From the NCBI RefSeq assembly GCF_002844595.1, contig NZ_PJNW01000011.1:246368-310367 (forward strand): 64,000 bases of DNA. The letters are read 5' to 3'. The position numbers and the translations under genes are program-made. This document shows, in pieces, positions 17,097 through 28,342 of the stretch; within the stretch, counting starts at the first letter, position 1; every line of letters begins with the position of its first letter. Origin of the DNA: Pleomorphomonas diazotrophica (GTDB lineage: Bacteria; Pseudomonadota; Alphaproteobacteria; Rhizobiales; Pleomorphomonadaceae). Under the pieces are notes generated by a model. It worked only from the letters and a program-made list of their open reading frames with translations. It did not search any database and was not told the origin of the DNA.

Positions 17097-17780
17097 TCAG
17101 GGCACCAGCTTGTAGCCGCCGCCTTCGGTCACGAGCAACTGGGCGTTGGCCGGGTCTTTCTCGATCTTCTGGCGCAGCCGGTAAATGTGGGTCTCAAGGG
17201 TGTGGGTGGTGATGCCCGCGTTGTAGCCCCAGACTTCATGAAGCAGCACGTCGCGGGTGATCACCTTGTCGCCGGCCCGGTAAAGGAACTTCAGAATTGA
17301 CGTTTCCTTCTCCGTGAGGCGGATCTTGCCACCCTTGGCGTCGACCAAGAGCTTGGCAGAGGGGCGGAAGGTGTAGGGGCCGATGGTGAACACCGCCTCT
17401 TCCGACTGCTCGTGCTGGCGAAGTTGAGCGCGCACGCGAGCGAGCAGAACGGCGAACTTGAACGGCTTGGCGACATAGTCGTTGGCGCCGGCTTCAAGGC
17501 CGAGAATCTGGTCGCTGTCCGTGTCGTGGCCGGTGAGCATGATCACCGGCGCAGCGAACCCGCCTTTCCTGAGGATCTTAACCGCCTCTCGGCCGTCCAT
17601 GTCGGGCAGGCCGACGTCCATCAGTACGAGATCGACATGCGCCGTACGGGCGAGCTGCATGCCCTTGGTGGCAGTCTCCGCCTCGAGCGGCTCGAACTCG
17701 TCGAACAGCGACAGCTGCTCGACCAGTGCCTCACGGAGGTCAGGGTCGTCGTCGACGATCAGAATTTTTCGAGCGGTCAT
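17097..17780 (-). CDS. OmpR/PhoB-type response regulator
   Basis: A 227-residue regulator. The receiver domain shows the acidic pair DDD near residue 10, the phosphorylation site D55 in LVLMDVGLP, T83 in MLTGHD and K105 in VAKPFKF. The C-terminal winged helix has RLTEKETSILKFLYRAG, then TTHTLETHIYRLRQKIE. No histidine kinase lies beside it, so its partner is elsewhere. The genes around (xth, a cyclic-nucleotide protein) do not reveal its targets. The 175-base divergent region upstream has a ten-base direct repeat that could be a binding site. Confidence 0.92.
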   Translation of the reverse strand: MTARKILIVDDDPDLREALVEQLSLFDEFEPLEAETATKGMQLARTAHVDLVLMDVGLPDMDGREAVKILRKGGFAAPVIMLTGHDTDSDQILGLEAGANDYVAKPFKFAVLLARVRAQLRQHEQSEEAVFTIGPYTFRPSAKLLVDAKGGKIRLTEKETSILKFLYRAGDKVITRDVLLHEVWGYNAGITTHTLETHIYRLRQKIEKDPANAQLLVTEGGGYKLVP

Positions 17781-17908
17781 GTCATCCCCGTCAAAGATGA
17801 TCGCTGCCAGGAAGAGGCCCCTCGTCTTCGGGGTGCATTGCGCCGGCTTGGCGATTCATCCGATCTCTGCCAGATTATCACGGCGGACCGGATACTTCAC
17901 AAAATTAT

Positions 17909-17939
17909 ACCGTCTGTCGGTCCTTCGCGACCGTCTGTC
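17909..17939. promoter_or_regulatory. Tandem direct repeat ACCGTCTGTC, 21-bp period
   Basis: ACCGTCTGTC occurs at 17909-17918 and again at 17930-17939. The 21-bp period equals two helical turns. It lies in the region shared by the divergent response regulator and L,D-transpeptidase genes, 17 bases before the latter. OmpR-family regulators bind direct repeats, so autoregulation is possible. Confidence 0.4.
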
Positions 17940-17955
17940 AAGCAAGGCGGAAAAT

Positions 17956-18507
17956 ATGCACGGCAAGTTGAAACCGAAGGGGGCGGCGCTCACGCGTCTT
18001 CACGTTCGCGTGAGATCGCCCCGGGTAACGCTCGGGCGGCTTGTCGGTGCCGGCGTGGACACCGCTGCGGTCATCGGTCGATCGGGTTTGACGGCGTTGA
18101 AACGGGAAGGCGACGGGGCGAGCCCGCGCGGCAGCTTTCGCATCGTCGGTGGTTTCTATCGGGCGGACCGTTTCGGGGTTCGGCCGCGCGCTGGCTTTCC
18201 ACTTCGCCCACTCCGGCCCGATGACGGCTGGTGCGACGAGCCTGCCGACCGCAACTATAACCGGCCGGTCCGGCGCCCATATCCCCGGAGCCATGAGGCG
18301 ATGTGGCGCGAGGATCGTGTCTACGATGTCGTCCTTATCCTCGACTTCAACCTCCGGCCGCGCGTCCGGGGCGGTGGCAGCGCCATCTTCTTCCATCTTG
18401 CACATGCTGATTTTCGGCCGACGGCCGGGTGTCTGGCGCTCGATCGCGCCGACATGCTGAAGTTATTGCCGCGATTGTCCGAGCGGACCGTCATCGTTTT
18501 CGGCTGA
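17956..18507 (+). CDS. L,D-transpeptidase (YkuD) domain protein
   Basis: A 183-residue protein with the YkuD catalytic pattern: H147 in FFHLAH and C159 in TAGCLAL, separated by 11 residues as in COG3786 proteins. The YkuD fold forms 3-3 peptidoglycan cross-links or attaches proteins to the wall. No signal peptide is visible at the chosen ATG (17956, preceded by AAGGCGG), which is typical of the COG3786 group; export is therefore unproven. It ends 11 bases from the convergent ubiH-type gene. Confidence 0.82.
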   Translation: MHGKLKPKGAALTRLHVRVRSPRVTLGRLVGAGVDTAAVIGRSGLTALKREGDGASPRGSFRIVGGFYRADRFGVRPRAGFPLRPLRPDDGWCDEPADRNYNRPVRRPYPRSHEAMWREDRVYDVVLILDFNLRPRVRGGGSAIFFHLAHADFRPTAGCLALDRADMLKLLPRLSERTVIVFG

Positions 18508-18518
18508 GGTCTTCCGCG

Positions 18519-19748
18519 TCAGATGGGTTCGCCGACGACGAGGCGGGGCAAAGCGCCCGGTGCGCCAGCGGCGGCATCGGCGAAGACGCGCTTGATCGGC
18601 GGCAACCGGTCGACCAGACCTAGACCGAAGTCCCGGATCAGGCGCAACGGGCCGAGGTCGTTTGAGAACAGCCGGTTCAGACCGTCGGTCATGGCGGCCA
18701 TGCGCAAGGTATCGAACCCGCGCCAGCGCTGATACTCGTCGAGAACGTCGGCGGCGCCGGGATCGCGGCCGGCCCGCAGGGCGAGGGCCACCACCTCGGC
18801 CAGCGCGGCGGCATCCTTGAAGCCGAGATTGAGACCCTGGCCGGCGATCGGGTGGATGGCATGAGCAGCGTCGCCGATCAGGGCCAGCCGGTCGGCGGTA
18901 AAGCGACGGGCCAGCGTCAGTCCGAGCGGGAAGGCCTGACGCCGCCCGATGACGCGCACGTCTCCTAGATGGTGACCGATGCGGCGGACGAGTTCGGCCT
19001 CGAACAAGAAAGGCGCACCGGCAACCAGCCGGTCGGCAATGTCGCTTCGTTCGCTCCAGACCAGGGAGGACTTGTGGCCGCCCTTGAGTGGAAGCACGGC
19101 GAAGGGGCCAGCCGGCAGGAAGTGCTCCTCGGCGCGTCCCTCGTGTGGCCGGTGGTGCTCGACGGTGGCGACGATGCCCGACTGCCCATAACTCCAGGAG
19201 TTGGTGCCGATACCGGCTTCGGCCCTGAGGCGCGAACGGGCACCGTCAGCGGCCACCACCAGCGAAGCGATGATGGTTTTGCCGGACGTGAACCGCACGC
19301 GACGGCCGCCCGGAGTTTGTTCGGTGGCCAACACGCTGTCCGGCGTCAAGAAGCGGACGCCGGCCGTCTCGGCCGCAGCGCCAAGCGCGGAGACCAGAGG
19401 TCCGTTCGGCAGCATGTGGGCAAGTGGCTCACCCTCCTCCTGTCGCTCGAAGGTCAGGAACACCGGCCGGATCAGATCGTCGAGGCGGGAATCCGTGACG
19501 ATCATCTCGCGGACCGGCTCGGCCTCGTCGGCGAGGCCGCTCCAGACACCGAGGGCTGAGAGCATGCGCCGGCCAGCCGCAGCCACGGCGAAGGCTCGGA
19601 GATCGCCCGATGCTTCGCGCCAGGGTCGAGGATCGGCAAGCGCCACGCGAGCGCCCGGCACCGAGGCGGCGATGGCGAGGGCTGCGGAAAGGCCGACGTA
19701 GCCGCCGCCGGCGATCAGCACATCTACCCTTTCAACAGGCTCGGTCAT
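18519..19748 (-). CDS. UbiH/UbiF/Coq6-family FAD-dependent hydroxylase
   Basis: A 409-residue class A flavoprotein monooxygenase. The FAD-binding GxGxxG variant is AGGGYVGLSAAL at the N-terminus; VVAADGARSRLR and GDAAHAIHPIAGQGLNLGFKDAAAL are the other family motifs. It hydroxylates the ring of ubiquinone precursors; which carbon (C1, C5 or C6) cannot be decided from sequence alone. The start at 19748 (MTEPVERVDVLIAGGG) fits the family; an upstream extension is unsupported. It is divergent from glnK across about 400 bases. Confidence 0.9.
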   Translation of the reverse strand: MTEPVERVDVLIAGGGYVGLSAALAIAASVPGARVALADPRPWREASGDLRAFAVAAAGRRMLSALGVWSGLADEAEPVREMIVTDSRLDDLIRPVFLTFERQEEGEPLAHMLPNGPLVSALGAAAETAGVRFLTPDSVLATEQTPGGRRVRFTSGKTIIASLVVAADGARSRLRAEAGIGTNSWSYGQSGIVATVEHHRPHEGRAEEHFLPAGPFAVLPLKGGHKSSLVWSERSDIADRLVAGAPFLFEAELVRRIGHHLGDVRVIGRRQAFPLGLTLARRFTADRLALIGDAAHAIHPIAGQGLNLGFKDAAALAEVVALALRAGRDPGAADVLDEYQRWRGFDTLRMAAMTDGLNRLFSNDLGPLRLIRDFGLGLVDRLPPIKRVFADAAAGAPGALPRLVVGEPI

Positions 19749-20489
<741 letters not shown>

Positions 20490-20594
20490 CCCATTCGGGA
20501 AGCCGTCAGGTTTCCAGGTATTGCCGTCCACGTTCTCGCCAATCACCGGGCAGGGGCCGGACGGACAGTCGATAACCGATCCAAGAGGATTTCG

Positions 20595-21941
20595 ATGAAG
20601 TATCTCAAGCCACTTCTCGCGGCCGCGCCGGTCCTGGCGCTCTCGGCCGCCGCGGCTTTCGCCCAGGACGCCGTCGCACCGGCCGTCGAGGCCGCCGCTC
20701 CGGCGCCCACCGCCGATCCCGGCCATACCGCCTGGATGCTGATTTCCACCGTGCTGGTCATCATGATGACGGTGCCGGCACTGGCGCTGTTCTATGGCGG
20801 TCTCGTGCGTTCCAAGAACGTGCTGTCGATCCTGATGCAGTGCCTCATCGGCTTTGCCGTCATGGCCATTCTGTGGATCACCTACGGCTATTCGATCGCC
20901 TTCACCATGCCGGGCGAGGCGACTGCGCTGTCGCCGTTCATCGGCACGCTCGACAAGGTGATGCTGGCCGGCATCACTCCCGCCTCCCTGTCGGGTTCCA
21001 TTCCGGAGATCGTCTTCGTCGCCTTCCAGATGACCTTCGCCTGCATCACGCCGGCGCTGATCATCGGCGCCTCGGCCGAGCGCGTTAAGTTCTCGGCGGT
21101 GATCTTCTTCCTGGTCCTGTGGTTCACCTTCGCCTATCTGCCGATGGCCCACATGGTCTGGGGCGGCGCCGGTTCCTACCTCGGCGCCACCTGGGGCGCG
21201 CTCGACTTCGCCGGTGGCACCGTGGTGCATATCAACGCCGGTATCGCCGGTCTGGTCATTGCCATCATGGGCGGCAAGCGCATCGGCCTCGGCCGCGACA
21301 ACTTCGCCCCGCATAACCTGGTGCTGACCTATATCGGCGCCATGCTGCTGTGGGTCGGTTGGTTCGGCTTCAACGCCGGCTCCGAGCTGGCGGCTGACGG
21401 CATCGCCGGCTATGCCCTGGTCAACACCATCGTCGCCACCGCCGCCGCTGCCATCGCCTGGCCGTTTGCCGAGTGGCTGACCCGCGGTCACGCCTCGCTC
21501 CTGGGCGGCGCCTCGGGCGTGGTTGCCGGTCTCGTCGCCATCACCCCGGCCTGCGGCACCGCCGGTCCGTTCGGTGCCGTGATCATCGGTCTCGCCGCCG
21601 GCGCGATCTGCTTCTGGGCGGCCACCTGGGTCAAGTCGAAGTTCGGTTACGACGATGCGCTCGACGTGTTCGGCGTGCATGGTGTCGGCGGCATCGTCGG
21701 CTCCATCCTGACCGGCGTGTTCGCCAATCCGGCGCTGGGCGGTCTCAAGGCCGACTATGTCGGCTTCGCGCCGCAGGTCACGGCCCAGATCGTCTCCGTC
21801 ATCGTCTGCATCCTGGTGTCGGGCATCGTGTCGGTGATCGCTCTCACCATCGTCAAGGCGATCATCGGTCTGCGCGTTACCGAGACGGCCGAGCGCGAAG
21901 GCCTCGACGTCACCACCCACGGCGAGCGCGCCTACAACTAA
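20595..21941 (+). CDS. amtB: Ammonium transporter AmtB
   Basis: A 448-residue Amt protein with a cleavable signal peptide (SAAAAFAQ cleavage region) and 11 predicted membrane helices. The twin-histidine pore residues are in GTVVHINAG and DVFGVHGVGG; NAGSELAADG and GASAERVKFSA are further Amt signatures. It conducts ammonium at low external concentration and is gated by P-II proteins. AGAGGA lies before the ATG. P-II genes lie on both sides, and a hairpin follows the stop. Confidence 0.97.
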   Translation: MKYLKPLLAAAPVLALSAAAAFAQDAVAPAVEAAAPAPTADPGHTAWMLISTVLVIMMTVPALALFYGGLVRSKNVLSILMQCLIGFAVMAILWITYGYSIAFTMPGEATALSPFIGTLDKVMLAGITPASLSGSIPEIVFVAFQMTFACITPALIIGASAERVKFSAVIFFLVLWFTFAYLPMAHMVWGGAGSYLGATWGALDFAGGTVVHINAGIAGLVIAIMGGKRIGLGRDNFAPHNLVLTYIGAMLLWVGWFGFNAGSELAADGIAGYALVNTIVATAAAAIAWPFAEWLTRGHASLLGGASGVVAGLVAITPACGTAGPFGAVIIGLAAGAICFWAATWVKSKFGYDDALDVFGVHGVGGIVGSILTGVFANPALGGLKADYVGFAPQVTAQIVSVIVCILVSGIVSVIALTIVKAIIGLRVTETAEREGLDVTTHGERAYN

Positions 21942-21968
21942 GTCTCGTCCTTTCTCAACGACAGGCGG

Positions 21969-21996
21969 CGGGCGGATTCCGAGAGGAGTCCGCCCG
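21969..21996 (+). terminator. Stem-loop after amtB
   Basis: A 12-bp stem (21969-21980 with 21985-21996, one G-T pair) with a GAGA tetraloop lies 27 bases after the amtB stop. No T-run follows, so it may stabilise the upstream mRNA or slow read-through into the second P-II gene rather than end transcription. Confidence 0.5.
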
Positions 21997-22010
21997 TTGG
22001 CGTTGGTTAG

Positions 22011-22520
<510 letters not shown>

Positions 22521-22641
22521 GGCAACGGCGGCGTAGGGTTAAAGAGCGTTTAACCATGGATGCCTAGAGTGGCGGGCAGCAGAAAGGTCCGGCTGCTCCT
22601 GAGCGGCGGGCCGAATCACCCGTTGCCCGAGCCTGGTGTTC

Positions 22642-23829
22642 ATGTCGTCCCGCGTGCCGCTTCCCCTGTCTCCCTTTCAGCGCCTAGGTCGGCTGATCGC
22701 CGGCGTCGAGCCTGGCCGCCCACCGATCGACGTGTCAGTGGGCGAGCCGCGCCATCCGGTGCCGGGGTTCGTCGGGCCGGTGCTTTCGGCCGCATTGGCC
22801 GATTTTGTTCGCTATCCGCCGATCAAGGGCACGCCGGCGTTTCGCGATGCCGTCGCCGGGTGGGCGGAGCGGCGGTTCGGGCTCGCCGCCGGCACGATCG
22901 ACCGCGACGACGGCGTATTGCCGCTCAACGGTTCGCGCGAAGGCCTGTTCCACGCAACGCTTACCGCCGCTCGTCTTGCGGGCGAAAGCAAGGGGTCGCG
23001 TCCGGCCATTCTGCTGCCCAATCCGTTTTATGCGGTCTACGCCGCCGCGGCCGAGGCAGCCGGTGCCGAGCCCGTACTGGTTGCCGCCCATCGTGAGGAT
23101 GGCTTTCTGCCGCGTTTCGACCGGCTGCCGAACGAACTCCTCGCCCGAACGGTGGCTGCCTTCCATGCCAGCCCCGCCAATCCGCAAGGAGCGGTAGCCC
23201 ACCTCGCACAGTTGGAAGGCCTGATCGAACTGGCTCGCGAGTATGGCTTCTTCCTGTTTTCCGACGAGTGCTACTCGGAAATCTGGCGTGGCCGGGCACC
23301 TGATGGCGTGCTGTCGGCCGCGCGAGGCAAGCTTGCCGGCGTCGTCGCCTTCAACTCGCTGTCCAAGCGCTCCAACCTCGCTGGCGCCCGCTGCGGCTTT
23401 GCCATCGGCGACCCAGCCTTTTTGAAGGCCTGGGCGGCGCTGCGCAACGTCACGGCGCCTCAGGTGCCGATGCCGATCCAGGCGGTGGCCGTCGCTGCCC
23501 TGGCCGATGAGGCACATGTCGTCGAAAACCGGCGCCTCTATGATTTGAAGTACGCCGTCGCCAAGGAGATCCTGGGCGATCGGTTTCCGGACCTCGTGCC
23601 CCCGGGCGGTTTCTTCCTGTGGCTCGACGTGGGCCGCTGGGGTGATGGCGAGCAGGTGGCGCAGCGGCTCTGGAGAGAAATGGGCGTCAAGGTGGTGCCG
23701 GGCGGTTACCTGTCGGCGACCGGGTCCGATGGCATCAATCCGGGCCGTGATTTCATCCGTATCGCCATGGTCGAAAGCCTGGAGACGAGTCGCGAGGCGC
23801 TGAGCCGTCTCTCGGAGGTTCTGTCATGA
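22642..23829 (+). CDS. PLP-dependent aminotransferase, DapC-like
   Basis: A fold-type I aminotransferase of 395 residues. It has [14 protein letters not shown] and [11 protein letters not shown] at the start, [26 protein letters not shown], the PLP lysine K242 in [12 protein letters not shown], and [10 protein letters not shown] near the end. This pattern resembles N-succinyldiaminopimelate aminotransferases (DapC) but the substrate is unproved. I start at ATG 22642; a GTG two codons earlier is equally possible. It overlaps ftsK by four bases (ATGA), a neighbourhood seen in related genomes. Confidence 0.83.
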   Translation: MSSRVPLPLSPFQRLGRLIAGVEPGRPPIDVSVGEPRHPVPGFVGPVLSAALADFVRYPPIKGTPAFRDAVAGWAERRFGLAAGTIDRDDGVLPLNGSREGLFHATLTAARLAGESKGSRPAILLPNPFYAVYAAAAEAAGAEPVLVAAHREDGFLPRFDRLPNELLARTVAAFHASPANPQGAVAHLAQLEGLIELAREYGFFLFSDECYSEIWRGRAPDGVLSAARGKLAGVVAFNSLSKRSNLAGARCGFAIGDPAFLKAWAALRNVTAPQVPMPIQAVAVAALADEAHVVENRRLYDLKYAVAKEILGDRFPDLVPPGGFFLWLDVGRWGDGEQVAQRLWREMGVKVVPGGYLSATGSDGINPGRDFIRIAMVESLETSREALSRLSEVLS

Positions 23830-26675
23830 GAGCAGAAATGAGGACCAGCCCCCGCCTTCGCGACGCCGGCAACCGGCTCGACGGTCCCTATGAGCCGCGC
23901 CCGGTCAACGCTCGCCGTGCCGCCAATCTCAAGGAACTCGACAAGCGGATGCGCCACGCGGCGCCGACCCGCGAGGATCGGTTGCGACAGGCCATGCTGC
24001 GCAACATCGCCGGCGCCTCTGGCTTGCTGCTGATCGCCGGCGTCGCGGCGCTGTCGGCGGCGCTTGCCACCTGGTCGGTGGACGATCCGAGCTGGAGCCA
24101 TATTGCCGACGGACCAACCCGCAACGTCATGGGATCGGCCGGCGCGGTGATCGCCGACCTGATCATGCAACTTATCGGCCTCAATGCCGCGCTGTTCCTG
24201 GCGCCGGTGGTGATCTGGGGTTGGCAGCTGACCATCGGCCGCATCCCGCATGTGGCGCGCAACCGGCTGATCGGCTGGCTGATCGGCACGCTGATCGGTG
24301 CCGCCTTCATGGGGGCGCTGCCGCCAACCACCGGCTGGCCGCTGCCGACCGGGCTCGGCGGCGCCATTGGCGACCTCATGCTGCAGCTCCCGGCCGCCTT
24401 CAACAACGGCGTCCTCACGGATACGCTGCGTCTCATTGTGCTGATCTTGACCGGGCCGCTGGCCCTCGCCGCCATGATCTATGCCTCGGGCGTGCCCGGC
24501 CACCGCATCGGTGCTCCGGCGGCTGTCGTCGATGACTACGATGAGGATGACGAGGATGAGGAAGGGCGCGAAAGCCGGCTCGGCGCGCTGGCTGGCGTTG
24601 TCGGCCACTGGTGGCTGACGCTGCGCGCCGGCCTGACCCGTCGCCTGTTCCGTCGTCCGGCCTTTGCCTATCCGGGCGAGGAGTATGATGACGAAGAGGA
24701 CGACTATGAGCCGCCCGTCGCCCGCCGGGCGGAACCGACGCTTGCCGCAAGGCCACGGCCCGTGGTGTCGCCCGCCGATGACGACGAAGACGAGGACGAA
24801 TACGAGGCACCGGCGGCCGAACGGCGAGGCGCGCGCGTCGAGCCGTCCTTCCAGTCGACGGAACGGCCGCGCGCCGCTCCCGCGGAGCCCGTGTTCGACG
24901 AGGACGATGACGATGATGCGCCGCCCTTCGCCCTGGACGATCGGCTGTCCGATTATGACGAAACGGAGCTGATCGCGCCGCCGGAGCCGGTCGCGGTAGC
25001 GCCGGCGCCGCGTACCTACGAGGCGCGTCCCGCCCCGCTTCGTGGCCCCGCTTCTCGCATCGGCAAGCCTGCCGCCCAGCAGGAAAAGCCGGCTGCCCGC
25101 GTCAAGGCGCCGGCGCCACCGATGCAGCCCGGCAAGCGGGCCAAGGGTGGCACGCAGCTCTCCCTGCTCGATGAGAGCCGTTACGAGTTCCCGGCCATGG
25201 ATCTCCTGGCCGAACCCAAGGGTGGCAACGGTGTCCAGTATACGCCCGATAGCCTGGAGCAGAATGCCGGCCTGCTGGAGGGCGTGCTGGAGGACTTCGG
25301 CATCAAGGGCGAGATCTTCAACGTTCGGCCCGGGCCTGTGGTGACGCTCTACGAACTGGAGCCGGCACCCGGCATCAAGTCGTCCCGCGTCATCGGCCTC
25401 GCCGACGACATCGCCCGCTCGATGAGTGCGGTCGCCGCCCGCGTCGCCGTCATTCCAGGCAAGAACGCCATCGGCATCGAGCTGCCCAATCAGCGGCGCG
25501 AGATGGTCTATCTGCGCGAGCTGATCGCCAGCCAGGATTTCGAGAAGTTCAAGGGTCGCCTGGCGCTGGCGCTCGGCAAGACCATCGGCGGCGAACCGGT
25601 GATCATCGATCTTGCCCGCACGCCGCACATGCTGGTCGCCGGTACCACCGGTTCGGGCAAGTCGGTGTCGATCAACACCATGATCCTCAGCCTCCTTTAC
25701 CGGATGACGCCGGAGGAATGCCGGCTGATCATGATCGACCCGAAGATGCTCGAACTGTCGGTCTACGACGGCATCCCGCATCTCCTGACGCCGGTGGTCA
25801 CCGATCCGCGCAAGGCGGTGGTGGCCCTGAAGTGGACGGTCCGGGAGATGGAGGACCGTTACAAGAAGATGTCCAAGGTCGGCGTGCGCAATATCGAGGG
25901 CTTCAACGCCCGCGTGGCGCAGGCGATCGAGCGCGGCGAGAGCATCAACCGCACCGTTCAGACCGGCTTCGACAAGGAAACCGGCGAGCCGATCTTCGAG
26001 ACCGAGGAGATGGAGCTCAAGCCGCTGCCGTTCATCGTTGTAATCATCGACGAGATGGCCGACCTGATGATGGTGGCCGGCAAGGAAATTGAAGGCGCGG
26101 TGCAGCGTCTCGCCCAGATGGCGCGCGCCGCCGGCATTCACGTCATCATGGCGACGCAACGCCCGTCCGTGGATGTCATCACCGGCACCATCAAGGCCAA
26201 CTTCCCGACGCGCATTTCCTTCCAGGTAACGTCAAAGATCGACAGCCGCACCATCCTCGGCGAACAGGGCGCCGAACAGCTCCTCGGTCAGGGCGACATG
26301 CTCTACATGCAGGGCGGCGGCCGCATCCAGCGCGTCCACGGCCCGTTCGTCTCCGACGGCGAAGTCGAGGCGATCGTCGCTCACCTCAAGACGCAGGGAA
26401 CGCCCGACTATCTCGACGCCATCACGGCCGACGACGAGGAAGAAAGTGGCGGCGGCGACCTTGCCCCGGTCGATGAAAACGCCGACCTCTACGATCAGGC
26501 GGTGGCGCTGGTGCTGCGCGACAAGCGCGCCACCACCAGCTACATCCAGCGCCGTCTCGGCATCGGTTACAACCGCGCCGCGTCGCTCATCGAGCGGATG
26601 GAAAAGGAAGGGCTGGTCGGCCCACCCAACCACGCGGGCAAGCGTGAGATCCTGATGCGCACCGACGAAGATTGA
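23826..26675 (+). CDS. ftsK: DNA translocase FtsK
   Basis: A 949-residue septal DNA pump. About four membrane helices lie in the first 200 residues. A long linker (about residues 235-440) is very rich in Asp/Glu, Pro and Arg. The motor has Walker A GTTGSGKS at about residues 606-613, Walker [13 protein letters not shown], and [11 protein letters not shown]. The C-terminal gamma domain ([34 protein letters not shown]) recognises KOPS and activates XerCD. The start overlaps the aminotransferase stop. Confidence 0.97.
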   Translation: MRAEMRTSPRLRDAGNRLDGPYEPRPVNARRAANLKELDKRMRHAAPTREDRLRQAMLRNIAGASGLLLIAGVAALSAALATWSVDDPSWSHIADGPTRNVMGSAGAVIADLIMQLIGLNAALFLAPVVIWGWQLTIGRIPHVARNRLIGWLIGTLIGAAFMGALPPTTGWPLPTGLGGAIGDLMLQLPAAFNNGVLTDTLRLIVLILTGPLALAAMIYASGVPGHRIGAPAAVVDDYDEDDEDEEGRESRLGALAGVVGHWWLTLRAGLTRRLFRRPAFAYPGEEYDDEEDDYEPPVARRAEPTLAARPRPVVSPADDDEDEDEYEAPAAERRGARVEPSFQSTERPRAAPAEPVFDEDDDDDAPPFALDDRLSDYDETELIAPPEPVAVAPAPRTYEARPAPLRGPASRIGKPAAQQEKPAARVKAPAPPMQPGKRAKGGTQLSLLDESRYEFPAMDLLAEPKGGNGVQYTPDSLEQNAGLLEGVLEDFGIKGEIFNVRPGPVVTLYELEPAPGIKSSRVIGLADDIARSMSAVAARVAVIPGKNAIGIELPNQRREMVYLRELIASQDFEKFKGRLALALGKTIGGEPVIIDLARTPHMLVAGTTGSGKSVSINTMILSLLYRMTPEECRLIMIDPKMLELSVYDGIPHLLTPVVTDPRKAVVALKWTVREMEDRYKKMSKVGVRNIEGFNARVAQAIERGESINRTVQTGFDKETGEPIFETEEMELKPLPFIVVIIDEMADLMMVAGKEIEGAVQRLAQMARAAGIHVIMATQRPSVDVITGTIKANFPTRISFQVTSKIDSRTILGEQGAEQLLGQGDMLYMQGGGRIQRVHGPFVSDGEVEAIVAHLKTQGTPDYLDAITADDEEESGGGDLAPVDENADLYDQAVALVLRDKRATTSYIQRRLGIGYNRAASLIERMEKEGLVGPPNHAGKREILMRTDED

Positions 26676-26700
26676 CGTCGGTCCTCCATAACGAGACAAC

Positions 26701-26733
26701 AGGGCGTCTTCCTCTCCGGGAAGGCGCCCTTTC
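26701..26733 (+). terminator. Terminator after ftsK
   Basis: A 12-bp stem (26701-26712 with 26719-26730, one G-T pair), a six-base loop and a short T-run (26730-26732). It begins 25 bases after the ftsK stop and covers the SD-like region of the ATG at 26735 in the next gene. Confidence 0.65.
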
Positions 26734-26752
26734 CATGTCAGCGGTGGTGCCG

Positions 26753-27262
26753 ATGGACCGTATTCTGATTTCTGCCTGTCTGCTTGGCCGGCCGGTCCGC
26801 TACGATGGTACCGGCAGGCGACTCGCCGACCCGCGCCTCGAGCGCTGGCAGGCCGAGGGGCGGTTGGTGCCCATCTGTCCCGAACTCATGGGAGAGCTTC
26901 CGGTGCCGCGACCCGCTGCAGAGATCGCCGGAGGCATCGGCGCCGACGTGCTGGCCGGGCGCGCACGTGTCGTGACCGCGGCCGGAGAGGACATGACGGC
27001 AGCCTTCGTCGCCGGTGCCGAGGTGGCGCTCGATCTCGCCCGGCGAAACGGCTGCAATTTTGCGCTTCTCATCGATCGCAGCCCGTCCTGCGGCAGTTTC
27101 AACATCTATGACGGTACTTTCTCGGGTCGGCGGATGGCCGGAGCCGGCGTCACGGCCACGCTGCTCGCCGCGCACGGCATCGGCGTTTATGCCGACCACG
27201 AAATCGATCGTCTTGCTGAGGCGGTGGAGACCGGCACGAGGAGGGAACCGGACGCGGGGTGA
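26753..27262 (+). CDS. DUF523 family protein
   Basis: A 169-residue protein with the DUF523 signature: MDRILISACLLGRPVRYDG at the start, VPICPELMGELPVPRPAAEI, and NCNFALLIDRSPSCGS-type text (here GCNFALLIDRSPSCG) with conserved cysteines in CLLG, CPE and SCG. These cysteines suggest metal or cluster binding; no biochemical function is established. I start at 26753, where family similarity begins; ATG at 26735 is possible but its SD is inside the ftsK terminator hairpin. Confidence 0.85.
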   Translation: MDRILISACLLGRPVRYDGTGRRLADPRLERWQAEGRLVPICPELMGELPVPRPAAEIAGGIGADVLAGRARVVTAAGEDMTAAFVAGAEVALDLARRNGCNFALLIDRSPSCGSFNIYDGTFSGRRMAGAGVTATLLAAHGIGVYADHEIDRLAEAVETGTRREPDAG

Positions 27263-27320
27263 GGGCGTTGTCTCTTGCGCCGGCCGTCCGGCCGGAACGG
27301 ACTTCCCGACGGAGACCCCC

Positions 27321-28163
27321 ATGGCAAACAGCATCCTCGTTCTCGGCGCCACCGGTACCATCGGTCAGTTGGTCGTTTCCGAACTGGTCGCCAAAGGCGA
27401 AACCGTGAAGGCGGCCGCTTTGGAAGGGCAGGCGCATCCGGATGCCGAGGTTCTGCGGTTCGACTATCGCGACCCCGTCAGCATCGCGCCCTTGTTCGAG
27501 GGGGTGAATCGCGTTTTTGTCCTAATGCCGTCGGCGCCGCTCGATGTCATCGCCGCCCTGATGCCGGTGATGCGACACGTGGTCGACCGCAAGGTGAAGG
27601 CAGTTCTGCTATCCACCATCGCCGCTGACGTCTCCGAGGACAATCCCTACCGCCGTCTAGAGCTGGTCTTGGAAAACTCCGGCCTGCCTTTCGTCATTCT
27701 CCGGGCCAACTGGTTCGCCGACAACTTCCGCACCATCTGGAAGGATGCCGTTCGCAAGGGCGAGCTGGCGTTGCCGACCGACGAGGGGCTTATCAGTTTC
27801 ATCGACGGTCGCGATGTAGCGGCAGCGGCGGCTACCGCGCTGACCACGTCCGACTTCGACGGCCAGACGCTGGTTCTCACCGGCCCCGCCGCGCTACCCT
27901 TGTCGCGCGCCGCCGAGGTGATGAGCCATGTGACGGGGCGGCCGGTTATTTTCCGGCCAATCGCAGTTGCCGACTACGAGGCGCGCCTCGCCGCCGACGG
28001 TCTGTCGGAAAAGCTGATCGCCGAACGGATTGCCGAGTTTGATACCATCCGCGACGGCAAGGCATCGATCGTCAGCCCGGCCATCGAGAAGATGACCGGC
28101 CGTCCGCCGCGATTCTTTGAAACCTTCGCCAAGGACCACGCGACCGATTTCGTCGGCGCCTGA
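27321..28163 (+). CDS. NmrA-like NAD(P)-binding atypical SDR
   Basis: A 280-residue Rossmann-fold protein. The dinucleotide loop is LVLGATGTIGQLV, as in atypical short-chain dehydrogenases of the NmrA/TMR type. There is no YxxxK catalytic motif, so it may be a redox sensor or quinone reductase-like enzyme (QOR2 group). GGAG lies six bases before the ATG at 27321. It stands alone between the DUF523 gene and leuS, with no informative neighbours. Confidence 0.8.
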   Translation: MANSILVLGATGTIGQLVVSELVAKGETVKAAALEGQAHPDAEVLRFDYRDPVSIAPLFEGVNRVFVLMPSAPLDVIAALMPVMRHVVDRKVKAVLLSTIAADVSEDNPYRRLELVLENSGLPFVILRANWFADNFRTIWKDAVRKGELALPTDEGLISFIDGRDVAAAAATALTTSDFDGQTLVLTGPAALPLSRAAEVMSHVTGRPVIFRPIAVADYEARLAADGLSEKLIAERIAEFDTIRDGKASIVSPAIEKMTGRPPRFFETFAKDHATDFVGA

Positions 28164-28342
28164 CGGCGAGGTCAGTTTCGCCCACCTGCCGCGGTCGGAC
28201 GGAAAACGCCGGCCTCGGTGTTCCAAAGCATTGACCCTAGGGACCGTTTCTGATGATGGTCATGCCGTGAGTTTTTCGCGCGGCCGTGCGCCCTTGCGCC
28301 GCCGACCCGCGACAGGCGTGGATCAGAGCAGAAGACGAGACG

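Noticed and set aside
23706..26159. An 817-codon open frame antisense to ftsK
   Set aside because: It is a GC-rich shadow; its amino acids are low-complexity His/Arg/Gly and it lies wholly over FtsK, which has all its motifs.
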